Position numbers and translations under genes: made by a program | Origin: Armatimonadota bacterium | GTDB taxonomy: Bacteria; Armatimonadota; HRBIN16 | Assembly (NCBI GenBank): GCA_026003195.1 | Contig: BPGU01000002.1 | Coordinates: 310,001 to 374,000 of the forward strand | DNA length: 64,000 nucleotides | Direction of reading: 5' to 3' | The notes under the pieces: model-generated | Databases searched by the model: none | The model's input: the letters and a program-made list of their open reading frames with translations, nothing else | Told to the model about the DNA's origin: nothing | In this document: positions 34,292 to 42,694 of the stretch, in pieces | Numbering within the stretch: position 1 is the stretch's first letter | How the letters are laid out: every line of letters starts with the position of its first letter

Positions 34292-36630
34292 ACGCAGCAG
34301 AATGGGGGCGTCTCATTATCTATCTGGGCGCAGCAGGTGCGATCGCGGCAACGGTGCTGTTCGCTCTCGCCGCCAAACAGGAACGCTGGTTACTGTGGGC
34401 AAGACGGGCTTACGCGCTGGCAGTCTTTAGCGCAGTAGCGGCGTTTGGTATCCTTATCTCGCTGTGCATGCGCAGCGACTTTCGCGTGGTGTACGTCGCC
34501 AACTTTAGCTCCAGCGACCTGCCGTGGTACTATAAACTCTCATCCGCTTGGGCAGGGCAGGAAGGCAGTTTCCTGTTGTGGGCGTTCTGGACGGCGTTGC
34601 TGGGCTTGTTGCTCATCCGCCGCCTGAGACGATACGAGCCGCTGACGATGGCGGTGTACAGCAGCATCCTCGCTTTCCTGATGGCGATACTCACCAAGCA
34701 GTCGCCGTTCCTGCTGTATCCTCCCAGCGAAGTACCCCCTGAAGGCATGGGGCTGAATCCGCTCTTGCAGAACTACTGGATGGCGATACACCCACCCGCC
34801 ATCTTCATCGGCTTCGCTTCGCTGGCAATCCCCTTCTCCATCGCCGTCGCTGCGTTGTTGCGCAAGGACTGGGATGGCTGGGCGCAAATTGCCATGCCCT
34901 TTGTCCTCCTGTGCTGGGTGACGCTGGGCGCAGGGCTGATACTGGGCGGCTACTGGGCTTACGTGACGCTCGGTTGGGGGGGCTTCTGGGGCTGGGACCC
35001 GGTAGAAAACTCCTCGCTGGTGCCCTGGCTGGTCATCACGGGGCTGATGCACGGGCTGGTCGTCCAGCGCCATCGTGGCGGGCTGCATCGCTCCAACCTG
35101 CTTCTGGCGCTGCTGGGGGCGCCTCTGTTCTTCTACGGAACCTACATGACGCGCAGCGGCGCGCTCGCCGAGTCCTCGGTACATGCCTTCGACGCGCTGG
35201 CGAAGGGCGCATTAGGGCTGGTTGTGGCCATGTTACTGACCTACACTGTCGGCGGATTGGGGCTATGGCTGTTCCGCCTGCGCAGTATCCCGGCAAAGCA
35301 GACCGCCGAAGGTGTGCTATCGCGCGACCTGGCGTTCTCGCTGGGCATCATCGCGCTGGTGGTGATCGCCGGGTTGACGCTCATCGGAGCCTCCATGCCC
35401 ATCATCTCCTACCTGATAGCCAGGCAGAGCAGCGCAGTGGACATCAGCTACTACCACATCGCCAACGCTCCCTTCGCCTACGTGATGTTGCTGTTGCTGG
35501 GGCTGGTTCCTTTCCTCAGCTGGCGTAAGGTGGACAACGCCGATGTGTTTATCCAGCGCATTTCCGCACCCTGGTATGCCACCCTGTTTATCGGGCTGGT
35601 GGTCGCTTTCGCCTCGTATTTCCTGCGACTGCCTGTTGCCGTGGGGGTGTTCTTCCTGATGCTCCTGGCGACGTTCACCATCTTGTCCAACGCCATCCTG
35701 GTATGGCGGCTGGCGAAACGCAACCCGATGAGCATGGGCGGTTACCTCACGCATGTGGGCGTCGGTCTGGTGTTGCTGGGTGCGGCTGCCAGCGCGTTTT
35801 ACGAGCAGAAGGCGGAAGCGGTGTTGACCAACGGCATGACCGCGCAGATGTTCGGCTTCAAGGTCAGCTACGCGGGCATGACGCACCCCGATGAGGAGAT
35901 GGGCAAGGATAACGCCGTGCGCTTGAGGTTCGAAAGCCTGAAGGGCGACAAGAGCTTCGAGGCGCGCCCCGTTTACTATTTCGACACACACAATCCCATG
36001 CAGCCACGTCGTGTCGCCGAACCCCATATCTACAAACATGCGCTGTACGACATGTACATCGCCATCGGCAGCGACGGCGGAGGCGTTATCGAACGACTGC
36101 AGGACCCGGGCAAGACGCTGCCCATCCGCCGCGGCGAAACCAAGAAAATGGGCGAATACACCATCCACTTTAAAAACTTCCAGATACAGGGTGCGATGGG
36201 CAGTGACGATATGAGCATCGGCGCGGTGCTTGATGTAGAATATAAGGGAAAGAAGACAGAGCTGGTACCGGTGGCGGTGTTCGGTCGGGGCGGGAAGCCT
36301 GCCAAGCTACCTGGCGGCGGTGAGGTAGCTATCTTCGCCGATGAAATCAACGCGAACGAACGGCAGGTGATTCTCCACTTCTTCGGAATGCCCGGACAGA
36401 CCACCATGCCCGACCATGTCATCGTGCCAGTGGAGGTCAAGCTGAAGCCGCTGATCAACCTCGTCTGGCTGGGCACGATACTGATGATGCTGGGCGGCGG
36501 GATAGCCATGCGCCGACGGTTTGCGGAGATACTCCAGGAGCAGCAGGAGCCTGTCGCAGAGCCGGTAGCCACAGGCAGAAAGCCGAAAGCCCGTACGAAA
36601 CCAGCTCCAGGAGTGACTGGAGGGCATTAG
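34288..36630 (+). CDS. ccmF: Cytochrome c heme lyase CcmF
   Basis: This 780-residue polytopic protein attaches heme to CxxCH motifs. It begins MNAAEWGRLIIYLGAAGAIAA and has about 12-14 membrane segments. The WWD domain is WGGFWGWDPVENSSLVPWLV near residue 230, preceded by MAIHPPAIFIGFASLAIPF. The C-terminal about 250 residues form a periplasmic domain (FGFKVSYAGMTHPDEE and onward) and the protein ends with a last helix and a charged tail. It overlaps the ccmE stop by four bases, and only three bases separate it from panD. No ccmH or ccmI follows. One CcmF would have to handle both CxxCH and CxxCK hemes unless another copy exists elsewhere. Confidence 0.93.
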   Translation: MNAAEWGRLIIYLGAAGAIAATVLFALAAKQERWLLWARRAYALAVFSAVAAFGILISLCMRSDFRVVYVANFSSSDLPWYYKLSSAWAGQEGSFLLWAFWTALLGLLLIRRLRRYEPLTMAVYSSILAFLMAILTKQSPFLLYPPSEVPPEGMGLNPLLQNYWMAIHPPAIFIGFASLAIPFSIAVAALLRKDWDGWAQIAMPFVLLCWVTLGAGLILGGYWAYVTLGWGGFWGWDPVENSSLVPWLVITGLMHGLVVQRHRGGLHRSNLLLALLGAPLFFYGTYMTRSGALAESSVHAFDALAKGALGLVVAMLLTYTVGGLGLWLFRLRSIPAKQTAEGVLSRDLAFSLGIIALVVIAGLTLIGASMPIISYLIARQSSAVDISYYHIANAPFAYVMLLLLGLVPFLSWRKVDNADVFIQRISAPWYATLFIGLVVAFASYFLRLPVAVGVFFLMLLATFTILSNAILVWRLAKRNPMSMGGYLTHVGVGLVLLGAAASAFYEQKAEAVLTNGMTAQMFGFKVSYAGMTHPDEEMGKDNAVRLRFESLKGDKSFEARPVYYFDTHNPMQPRRVAEPHIYKHALYDMYIAIGSDGGGVIERLQDPGKTLPIRRGETKKMGEYTIHFKNFQIQGAMGSDDMSIGAVLDVEYKGKKTELVPVAVFGRGGKPAKLPGGGEVAIFADEINANERQVILHFFGMPGQTTMPDHVIVPVEVKLKPLINLVWLGTILMMLGGGIAMRRRFAEILQEQQEPVAEPVATGRKPKARTKPAPGVTGGH

Positions 36631-36633
36631 CGG

Positions 36634-36981
36634 ATGGTACTTCGGCAGGTGCTGAAAAGCAAGATCCATCGAGCGACCATTACCGAGGCGAACGTGGACT
36701 ACATCGGCAGTATCACTATCGATGCCGACCTGATGGAACGAGTAGACCTGCTGCCCGGCGAGCTTGTGCATGTGTGGAACCTGACCAACGGCGAGCGGTT
36801 CGAAACCTACGCCATCGCAGGGGAGCCGGGCAGCGGGGTTATCTGTATCAACGGCGCGGCGGCGTTGAAGGTATCGGTGGGACAGAAGGTGATTATCGCC
36901 GCCTTTGCGCTGACGGATGAGCCGATAACACCGCGAATTATCCTGGTGGACGAGAACAACCGCTTTGTGAAATACCTGTAA
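36634..36981 (+). CDS. panD: Aspartate 1-decarboxylase
   Basis: This 115-residue enzyme makes beta-alanine from aspartate for pantothenate. The proenzyme cleaves itself at Gly25-Ser26 in VDYIGSITIDADLM to form the pyruvoyl group. HVWNLTNGERFETYAI and ICINGAAALKVSVGQKVII are family core motifs. It starts three bases after ccmF and thus rides at the end of the ccm operon, while its partner genes panB and panC lie at 58084. The start codon is GTG or ATG near 36634 (MVLRQVLKSKIHRATIT). Confidence 0.95.
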   Translation: MVLRQVLKSKIHRATITEANVDYIGSITIDADLMERVDLLPGELVHVWNLTNGERFETYAIAGEPGSGVICINGAAALKVSVGQKVIIAAFALTDEPITPRIILVDENNRFVKYL

Positions 36982-37019
36982 CAGGAAGGAGATTCTACTG
37001 GCGCGTTTACTCAGATGGA

Positions 37020-37048
37020 TTGACAGAGTTCCTGCTGTCTGGTAGACT
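37020..37048 (+). promoter_or_regulatory. Promoter for cstA
   Basis: TTGACA (37020-37025), a 17-base spacer and TAGACT (37043-37048) form a consensus-like sigma-70 promoter, 33 bases before the cstA start. Confidence 0.72.
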
Positions 37049-37081
37049 CTTTTCCACAGCACTACATGGAGAGGAGGGGAC

Positions 37082-38812
37082 TTGTTGGCTTCTGTCTGGA
37101 TTGTCTTATCCGTTACGCTTATCCTGTGGATTGCCTATCGTTGGTACGGCACGTTTCTGGTCAAAAAAGTGTTTCGGGTAGATGACAACCGTGTCACGCC
37201 TGCCCACACCCAGCGCGACGACGTGGATTATATCCCTACGTCTGCGCCGGTGCTGTTTGGGCACCACTTCGCTTCCATAGCTGGCCTAGGTCCCCTACTG
37301 GGACCGGCTATCGCTGTGGTGTGGGGATGGCTTCCTGCGCTTATCTGGATTGTGGTGGGAAGCATCTTCATCGGCGCAGTGCATGATACAGGTTGCCTGG
37401 TCGCTTCGGTGCGCAACCGTGCGCGCTCTATCGCCGATGTCACTGCCGATGTGATGGGGCATCGCGCCCGCACGCTGTTCTTACTGTTCGCCATCTTCGC
37501 GCTTTCGCTGGCGATGGGGGTGTTTGTGGTCAACATCTCTGTGCTGTTCGCCCCCGGTGCAGGAGCCACAGAGGGTGGACATGTTCCGCAAGCGGTGCTG
37601 CCGAGCGTAATGCTCATCGTGATTGCTTTGGCAGTCGGTGTATTACACTACCGTCTGCGTCTGCCATTGACTTCACTCACAGCTGCTGCGGTCGCAACCA
37701 GTCTGCTCTTCGTCTGGCTGGGGGTAAAGATGCCGTTAACCGCTATAGGAGGCGTTAGCCTGACCCCCGAGCGATGGACGTATGCCCTCATGGTTTATGC
37801 GTTCGTGGCTTCTATACTGCCTGTGTGGCTCCTGTTACAACCGCGCGACTATGTGAACTCGTTCCAGCTCTATTTGGGAATAGTACTGCTTTTCATCGGG
37901 ACGCTCATGGGCAATCCGCGCATCGTTGCACCTGCGGTAAACACTTCAGCCAGCGGATTGCCACCGCTGTTCCCGATGCTGTTTATCACGGTAGCGTGTG
38001 GAGCGGTCTCCGGCTTCCACTCACTGGTTGCATCGGGCACTACCTCGAAACAGATTGCTCGGGAGAGCCATGTTCAGCCAGTAGCATACGGTGGAATGCT
38101 GACCGAGGGCTTGCTGGCAACACTCGCGCTGGTGGGCGTCGCAGCAGGGATGGGTAGCGCCAGCGAGTGGGCAAACCGATACGCCGACTGGAAATCCGCT
38201 GGCACTCATGCGCTGGCAAACTTCGTGCACGGCACAGGCAGCATCGTTGCTTTCAGCGGAATACCAGTGGAACTGGCAAAGGTGTTTGTCGCCACCGTGG
38301 CGATAGGTTTTGCGCTCACCACTCTGGATAGCGGCACGCGCCTGATTCGCTATAATGTGCAGGAGCTGGGCAGCGCATGGCGGTTGCCCCTGCTGCAGCG
38401 TCCCCTGGTAGCCACCGCCATGGCGGTGGGCTTCATCGGCGGGTTTGCGCTCATGCGCTCTCCGGACCCGGTGACCGGTCAACTCAAGCCGTTAGGCTCC
38501 ATCCTGTGGCAACTGTTTGGCACCTCCAATCAGCTGCTGGCAGGGCTATCGTTGCTGGTCGTGTCACTGTATCTGCGTGCGCAGGGGCGAGCCACACTGT
38601 ATACCGCCGTGCCGATGGTGTTTATGCTGATAGTGACGATCAGTGCGCTGGCTTGGAGCATGTGGAGCTTCTGGAATCAGGGCAACTGGCTGCTTCTGGG
38701 AATCGCTGGGGGGATTCTGCTGCTGGCGCTGTGGCTGGTCAAAGAAGCGCTCTCCGTGCAGCGAGGCTACCAGCCCATGCATGAAGTTTTGCAACCAGCA
38801 GGCGGGGATTGA
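37082..38812 (+). CDS. cstA: Carbon starvation protein CstA (peptide/pyruvate transporter family)
   Basis: This 576-residue integral membrane protein has about 15-16 hydrophobic segments. Family motifs are present: DDVDYIPTSAPVLFGHHFAS, AGLGPLLGPAIAVVWGWLPA, SIFIGAVHDTGCLVASVRNR, VASGTTSKQIARE and TLDSGTRLIRYNVQEL, and LWQLFGTSNQLLAGLSLL near the C-terminus. CstA-family proteins take up peptides, and some members take up pyruvate. The start is TTG 37082 with GGAGGGG upstream. It has its own promoter and appears to be a single-gene unit between panD and the PEP-CTERM gene. Confidence 0.93.
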   Translation: MLASVWIVLSVTLILWIAYRWYGTFLVKKVFRVDDNRVTPAHTQRDDVDYIPTSAPVLFGHHFASIAGLGPLLGPAIAVVWGWLPALIWIVVGSIFIGAVHDTGCLVASVRNRARSIADVTADVMGHRARTLFLLFAIFALSLAMGVFVVNISVLFAPGAGATEGGHVPQAVLPSVMLIVIALAVGVLHYRLRLPLTSLTAAAVATSLLFVWLGVKMPLTAIGGVSLTPERWTYALMVYAFVASILPVWLLLQPRDYVNSFQLYLGIVLLFIGTLMGNPRIVAPAVNTSASGLPPLFPMLFITVACGAVSGFHSLVASGTTSKQIARESHVQPVAYGGMLTEGLLATLALVGVAAGMGSASEWANRYADWKSAGTHALANFVHGTGSIVAFSGIPVELAKVFVATVAIGFALTTLDSGTRLIRYNVQELGSAWRLPLLQRPLVATAMAVGFIGGFALMRSPDPVTGQLKPLGSILWQLFGTSNQLLAGLSLLVVSLYLRAQGRATLYTAVPMVFMLIVTISALAWSMWSFWNQGNWLLLGIAGGILLLALWLVKEALSVQRGYQPMHEVLQPAGGD

Positions 38813-38837
38813 TTCTTGCTTACAAATCTGGTATTAT
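38809..38837 (+). promoter_or_regulatory. Putative sigma-70 promoter upstream of the PEP-CTERM gene
   Basis: TTGATT (38809-38814) and TATTAT (38832-38837) are spaced by 17 bases. The -35 overlaps the cstA stop. It would produce a leader of about 95 bases and transcribe across the sigma-54 promoter. Confidence 0.5.
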
Positions 38838-38877
38838 GCATGGCTTTTTCGAAAAAAAAGCGGGCTTACCCCTTGTT

Positions 38878-38894
38878 TTGGCACGAATCTTGCA
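38878..38894 (+). promoter_or_regulatory. Sigma-54 (RpoN) promoter of the PEP-CTERM gene
   Basis: TTGGCACG-AATC-TTGCA matches the RpoN -24/-12 consensus completely, with GG (38880-38881) and GC (38892-38893) ten bases apart. The predicted start is near 38905, about 30 bases before the ATG. PEP-CTERM genes in other bacteria are known to be tied to RpoN control by PrsK/PrsR-type systems. Confidence 0.8.
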
Positions 38895-38935
38895 TTATAG
38901 TAAGAGTGGGGTATGATAAGAAAGGAGGATGGAAT

Positions 38936-39508
38936 ATGCGTCAGATCAAAGCGGTTCTGGTTGCGGTAGGTGTGGTACTGGCACTACCTGTACTCGCAGG
39001 CACTCCGATTCCTGAGATCGAGCCCAACAACACTTTTGCAAGCGCCCAGCTAATCGCCCGCGGGCTATTTACCCCCACTGGCTCCGTGAGTATTCTGGGT
39101 ACGATTACGCCGGGCGATGTGGACTACTTCCAGTTTCCCCTGCTGGCGGGGGATTTTGTTGCTGTGAACCTGGTGACATTACCCGGCTCGCCAAGCAACG
39201 CTGGTGCACTGGGTGTTTTCGATCCTGCAGGTAACCTGTCGACGTACGACCTGTACGTCCCCAGCGTGCTTACGGGTGTAGTGAACAGCAATGGCAACTG
39301 GCGAGTGGCGGTTAGTGGGTATCCCGATGTCGGTTCCACGTTTATCGGCGACGACGGCATTCCGTTCAACGGCACACATTCGCAGACCATCAACTACCTG
39401 CTCACGGTCAGCCTGGTGCCCGTACCCGAGCCGGGCGGACTGCTGGCTCTCGGTACAGGTGTTGCCGGGCTTCTGGGTTACTCGGTGCGGCGGCGTCGCA
39501 CCGGCTAG
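38936..39508 (+). CDS. PEP-CTERM-anchored exported protein with pre-peptidase-like domain
   Basis: This 190-residue secreted protein has a signal peptide (MRQIKAVLVAVGVVLALPVLA) and a C-terminal sorting tail, VPVPEPGGLLALGTGVAGLL followed by RRRR, the target of exosortase/archaeosortase-like enzymes. The mature part (EIEPNNTFASAQLIARG, LGTITPGDVDYFQFPLLAGD, WRVAVSGYPD) looks like a bacterial pre-peptidase C-terminal (PPC/DVUA0089) domain, a beta-sandwich found on extracellular proteins. It probably sits in the extracellular matrix. GAAAGGAGG precedes the ATG. No exosortase gene is in the window. A strong terminator follows. Confidence 0.88.
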   Translation: MRQIKAVLVAVGVVLALPVLAGTPIPEIEPNNTFASAQLIARGLFTPTGSVSILGTITPGDVDYFQFPLLAGDFVAVNLVTLPGSPSNAGALGVFDPAGNLSTYDLYVPSVLTGVVNSNGNWRVAVSGYPDVGSTFIGDDGIPFNGTHSQTINYLLTVSLVPVPEPGGLLALGTGVAGLLGYSVRRRRTG

Positions 39509-39537
39509 TCCCGCCAGCGCAAAGCCTCCATTTACGC

Positions 39538-39565
39538 CACCAGCCCGTCGTCTGACGGGCTGGTG
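39538..39565 (+). terminator. Terminator after the PEP-CTERM gene
   Basis: CACCAGCCCGTC and GACGGGCTGGTG form a 12-bp stem with a GTCT loop, followed by a T/G-rich stretch (TGTGATTTGG). It lies 30 bases past the stop and before the ilvB promoter. Confidence 0.75.
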
Positions 39566-39629
39566 TGTGATTTGGATGTGGTTCCAGAAGATTCTTCACA
39601 TTTTCTTCATCTTACAGCCTCCGAAAGCC

Positions 39630-39659
39630 TTGACAAACCCACAGGAGATATGGTATAAA
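39630..39659 (+). promoter_or_regulatory. Promoter of the T-box/ilvB operon
   Basis: TTGACA (39630-39635) and TATAAA (39654-39659) are 18 bases apart, about 50 bases before the conserved start of the T-box stem I. Between the terminator and this promoter the sequence holds no gene. Confidence 0.7.
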
Positions 39660-39707
39660 CTACGCACCAATAGGAGCAATCCTACCCAAAAGTTCATACG
39701 GGGAACG

Positions 39708-39988
39708 CGATGAAGAGGAGTAGTAGGCAGACGGCGGACTGACAGAGAGCTGCCGGCTGGTGCGAGGCAGTAGACGCCCCTGCCGAAACTCGCCTCGGAG
39801 CAGAGGGGCTGAAAGAGGCGAACGCCTGCGAGTAGGTCTCTCCGGGTGCGCCCGATATCGCGCACAGAGTGGCTCGCGCAGCCGATAAACGGTTTACTGC
39901 GTCTGCCTGACGGCGCGAGCAACAAGGGTGGTACCGCGTGAGGCCACAAGCCGCCTCTCGTCCCTTGACGGGGATGAGAGGCGTTTTT
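39708..39988 (+). promoter_or_regulatory. T-box leader, leucine specifier, upstream of ilvB
   Basis: The leader has the T-box itself, AACAAGGGTGGTACCGCG (39921-39938), which pairs with uncharged tRNA acceptor ends. Upstream is a large stem I beginning GATGAAGAGGAGTAG (about 39710) with the usual GGAGC after the specifier loop. In the loop CGAAACTCGCCTCGGAGC, the triplet in specifier position is CTC (39789-39791), followed by a purine as required, so the sensed tRNA is tRNA-Leu(GAG). The terminator, CGCCTCTCGTCCC and GGGATGAGAGGCG (39952-39983) with TTTTT, can be replaced by an antiterminator containing the T-box. Leucine starvation should thus switch on ilvBN...ilvC-leuA. The specifier call assumes the standard layout. 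Confidence 0.9.
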
Positions 39989-40022
39989 GATATTCAGGCT
40001 ACACAGAGGGAGGTCAAACCAA

Positions 40023-41813
40023 ATGGCAAAATGGTCTGGAGCACAAATCCTGCTGGAATGTCTGAGGCAGGAAGGCGTGGAGTTCATCTTCGGGTATCCG
40101 GGAGGCGCCGTCTTGCCTATCTATGACGCGCTGTACGACTATCGCGACATCAAGCACATCCTGGTGCGTCATGAACAGGGAGCCGCACATATGGCGGACG
40201 GTTACGCCCGTGCCACCGGGAAAGTAGGCGTGTGCCTGGTCACCAGCGGTCCGGGCGCGACTAACCTGATTACCGGCATTGCTACCGCGCAGATGGACTC
40301 CATCCCGATAGTCACGTTAACCGGACAAGTGCGCACCACGAACATCGGCAAGGACGCCTTCCAGGAGACCGACGCTATCGGCATCTCCATGCCTATCACC
40401 AAACACAACTACCTGCTCAAGCGCACGGAGGACATTCCGCGCGTCATTGCCGAAGCCTTTTATATCGCACGAACGGGGCGCCCCGGTCCCGTGCTGGTAG
40501 ACATCCCTCTGGACGTCAGCCTTGGCAAGATAGAGTGGGACCCTTCCCAGTATCCCAAAGACCCGGATATCCCCTCCTATCGCCCGACATACAAAGGGCA
40601 CGAGATGCAGATTCGCAAAGCCGCCCAGGCGATTAAAGAGGCAAAACGTCCCGTGCTGTATGTGGGCGGTGGCGCGGTGCAGTCGGGAGCGCAAGCGGAG
40701 GTGACCGAGCTCTCTGAGCGTACCAACATTCTGGTCACCACAACCCTGATGGGCAAAGGCGCCATCGATGAAAACCACCCCAACAGCCTGGGGATGCTGG
40801 GGATGCACGGAACCGCCTACGCGAACCACGCGGTGCACAACTGCGACCTGCTGATTGCGGTGGGCGCACGATTCGACGACCGTGTGACCGGCAAACTGGA
40901 CCAGTTTGCCAAATACGCCAAAGTGATTCACATCGACATCGACCCGGCGGAAATCGGCAAGGTGGTGCACTGCGACATTCCTATCGTTGGGGATGTGAAG
41001 ACGGTTCTGCAGGAGCTGCTCAAATACGTGGAGCCACGCCCTGCTACCGAGTGGAACCGCCAGATTATGGAGTGGAAGCGCCTGTTCCCGCTGGTCTACC
41101 CCAAGGATGGCCAGATGCATGCGGAGTACGTTATCGACGAAATCTGGCGGGTGACCGAGGGCAATGCCATCGTGACCACCGGCGTGGGGCAGCACCAGAT
41201 GTGGGCGGCGCAGTATTACAAAGTCAAACGTCCGCGCCAGTTCATTACCTCAGGCGGACTGGGCACGATGGGCTTCGGAATGCCAGCGGCTATCGGAGTG
41301 CAGCTCGCTTTCCCCAACGAGACGGTCGTTTGCATCGACGGAGACGGCTCCTTCCAGATGACCGTGCAGGAGCTGATGACCGCTGTGGTATACGAACTGC
41401 CCATCATCGTGGCGATTATCAACAATCGCTCGCTGGGCATGGTGCGCCAGTGGCAGGAGCTGTTCTGGAGTGAGCGGTACAGCGAGGTAGACCTGCAAGC
41501 CTCGCCGGACTTCGTGAAGCTGGCAGAGTCATACGGCGCTATCGGCATGCGCGTAACCAGAGCGGAAGACGTGGAACCCGCTCTGCGTGAGGCGATGAGC
41601 CAGCGCAAGAAGCCTGTGATTATTGACTTCGTGGTGCCCACCGAAGAAAACGTGTACCCAATGATCCCATCCGGGCAGAGCATCGAGCAGATGATGCTGC
41701 GCAAAGACCTCGAACAGCTGCGCGCTTCGGTGGACACCGACGGCGAACAGTGGTCGTTCGCTGAACAGGAAGAGATTCTGAAACAGTTCGTGGAACAGCC
41801 TGCAAGACAATGA
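40023..41813 (+). CDS. ilvB: Acetolactate synthase, large subunit
   Basis: This 596-residue TPP enzyme condenses two pyruvates, or pyruvate and 2-ketobutyrate, in the first common step of branched-chain amino-acid synthesis. The catalytic Glu51 lies in LVRHEQGAAHMADGYAR. GVCLVTSGPGATNLITGIA, GARFDDRVTGKL (FAD site region) and the TPP/Mg site GDGSFQMTVQELMTAVVYEL ... NNRSLGMVRQWQ are all present. GGGAGGTC precedes ATG 40023; upstream frame is the T-box. It forms a complex with the ilvN product directly downstream. Confidence 0.97.
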   Translation: MAKWSGAQILLECLRQEGVEFIFGYPGGAVLPIYDALYDYRDIKHILVRHEQGAAHMADGYARATGKVGVCLVTSGPGATNLITGIATAQMDSIPIVTLTGQVRTTNIGKDAFQETDAIGISMPITKHNYLLKRTEDIPRVIAEAFYIARTGRPGPVLVDIPLDVSLGKIEWDPSQYPKDPDIPSYRPTYKGHEMQIRKAAQAIKEAKRPVLYVGGGAVQSGAQAEVTELSERTNILVTTTLMGKGAIDENHPNSLGMLGMHGTAYANHAVHNCDLLIAVGARFDDRVTGKLDQFAKYAKVIHIDIDPAEIGKVVHCDIPIVGDVKTVLQELLKYVEPRPATEWNRQIMEWKRLFPLVYPKDGQMHAEYVIDEIWRVTEGNAIVTTGVGQHQMWAAQYYKVKRPRQFITSGGLGTMGFGMPAAIGVQLAFPNETVVCIDGDGSFQMTVQELMTAVVYELPIIVAIINNRSLGMVRQWQELFWSERYSEVDLQASPDFVKLAESYGAIGMRVTRAEDVEPALREAMSQRKKPVIIDFVVPTEENVYPMIPSGQSIEQMMLRKDLEQLRASVDTDGEQWSFAEQEEILKQFVEQPARQ

Positions 41814-41826
41814 GGGGTGCAACAGC

Positions 41827-42342
41827 ATGGCAGGGATAACGGAAAACGGTAGAGAACACCAGCATACGATCACCGCGCTGGTGCAGAACCACCCGGGTGT
41901 GCTGGCAAGGGTGGCAGGGCTGTTTGCGAGACGCGGGTTCAATATCGAGTCGTTAGCAGTATCGGTCACCGAGAACCCGGAGATCTCACGGATGACCATC
42001 GTGGCGCGAGGCGATGACCGCGTGCTCGAACAGATTACCAAGCAGCTCAACAAGCTGATAGAGGTGATCCGTGTGGTAGACTACGTAGAGCACACGGCGG
42101 TGGAACGCGAGCTCGCGCTCATCAAGGTCAACGCCGAACCTAAAGACCGCTCGGAGATACTGCAGCTGGCGGAGGTATTCCGGGGGCGCGTCATCGACGT
42201 CGGCGAGAAGACGTTTCTCATCGAACTGACAGGCGGACCGGACAAAATCGATGCCTTCGCGCGGCTGATGGCGCCCTATGGTATCCGGGAGATGGCTCGC
42301 ACCGGCGTGATTGCGATGGCGCGAGGCACCAAGACAGCGTGA
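41827..42342 (+). CDS. ilvN: Acetolactate synthase, small regulatory subunit
   Basis: This 171-residue subunit activates the IlvB catalytic subunit and gives it valine feedback control. The N-terminal ACT domain reads HTITALVQNHPGVLARVAGL followed by FARRGFNIESLAVSVTE. The C-terminal half, ELALIKVNAEPKDRSEILQL and FLIELTGGPDKIDAFARLM, is the second ALS_ss_C domain. It begins 13 bases after the ilvB stop with GAGGGGTG upstream. Length and order are those expected of IlvN/IlvH. Confidence 0.96.
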   Translation: MAGITENGREHQHTITALVQNHPGVLARVAGLFARRGFNIESLAVSVTENPEISRMTIVARGDDRVLEQITKQLNKLIEVIRVVDYVEHTAVERELALIKVNAEPKDRSEILQLAEVFRGRVIDVGEKTFLIELTGGPDKIDAFARLMAPYGIREMARTGVIAMARGTKTA

Positions 42343-42355
42343 GAGGGTCAGGGCG

Positions 42356-42694
42356 GTGCAGGAGATACTCACAGCGAAGCAAGTGGACACGCTGTTTCTT
42401 GCGCTGGCGATAGCTGGTCCTCTGATGGGGGCAGGCATCGGATGGGCAAAGAGCCGGCGTGCGCTCGCTGGCATGCTGTGGGGACTGCTCCTCACCGCCA
42501 ACTGGATACTCTGGCGCATCTACAACGCCATTACCGACCGGCTGGGGCTGGATACGGTACGCAACTTGCTGGTCAACCTGGCGCTGTTTGTGGTGCTGGG
42601 CGCGGTCGCAGGTTACCTGAGTGCACTTCGCATGAAACGGAGGAGCGCATCGCATGGAGCTGGTGCGGGTGGTGGTCCAACGCCGCAACGTTAA
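42356..42694 (+). CDS. Small membrane protein of unknown function (between ilvN and ilvC)
   Basis: I do not recognise this 112-residue protein. It begins VQEILTAKQVDTLFLALAIAG from GTG 42356, 13 bases after ilvN, and has three hydrophobic segments, roughly residues 12-30, 38-54 and 72-90 (ALAIAGPLMGAGIGWA, GMLWGLLLTANWILW, LLVNLALFVVLGAVAGYL), with a basic, Gly-rich tail. The 3' end overlaps the next small gene by 41 bases in a different frame. Position inside the leucine-controlled operon suggests co-regulation, but no transport or enzyme motif is visible. Confidence 0.65.
   Translation: MQEILTAKQVDTLFLALAIAGPLMGAGIGWAKSRRALAGMLWGLLLTANWILWRIYNAITDRLGLDTVRNLLVNLALFVVLGAVAGYLSALRMKRRSASHGAGAGGGPTPQR

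Noticed and set aside
38845-38865. Hairpin GCTTTTTCGAAAAAAAAGC as a cstA terminator
   Set aside because: The stem is A/T-only and uneven, and lies within the leader of the PEP-CTERM gene; too weak to call.
40317-41195. 292-codon minus-strand frame within ilvB
   Set aside because: His/Val-rich antisense shadow; ilvB is complete and canonical on the plus strand.
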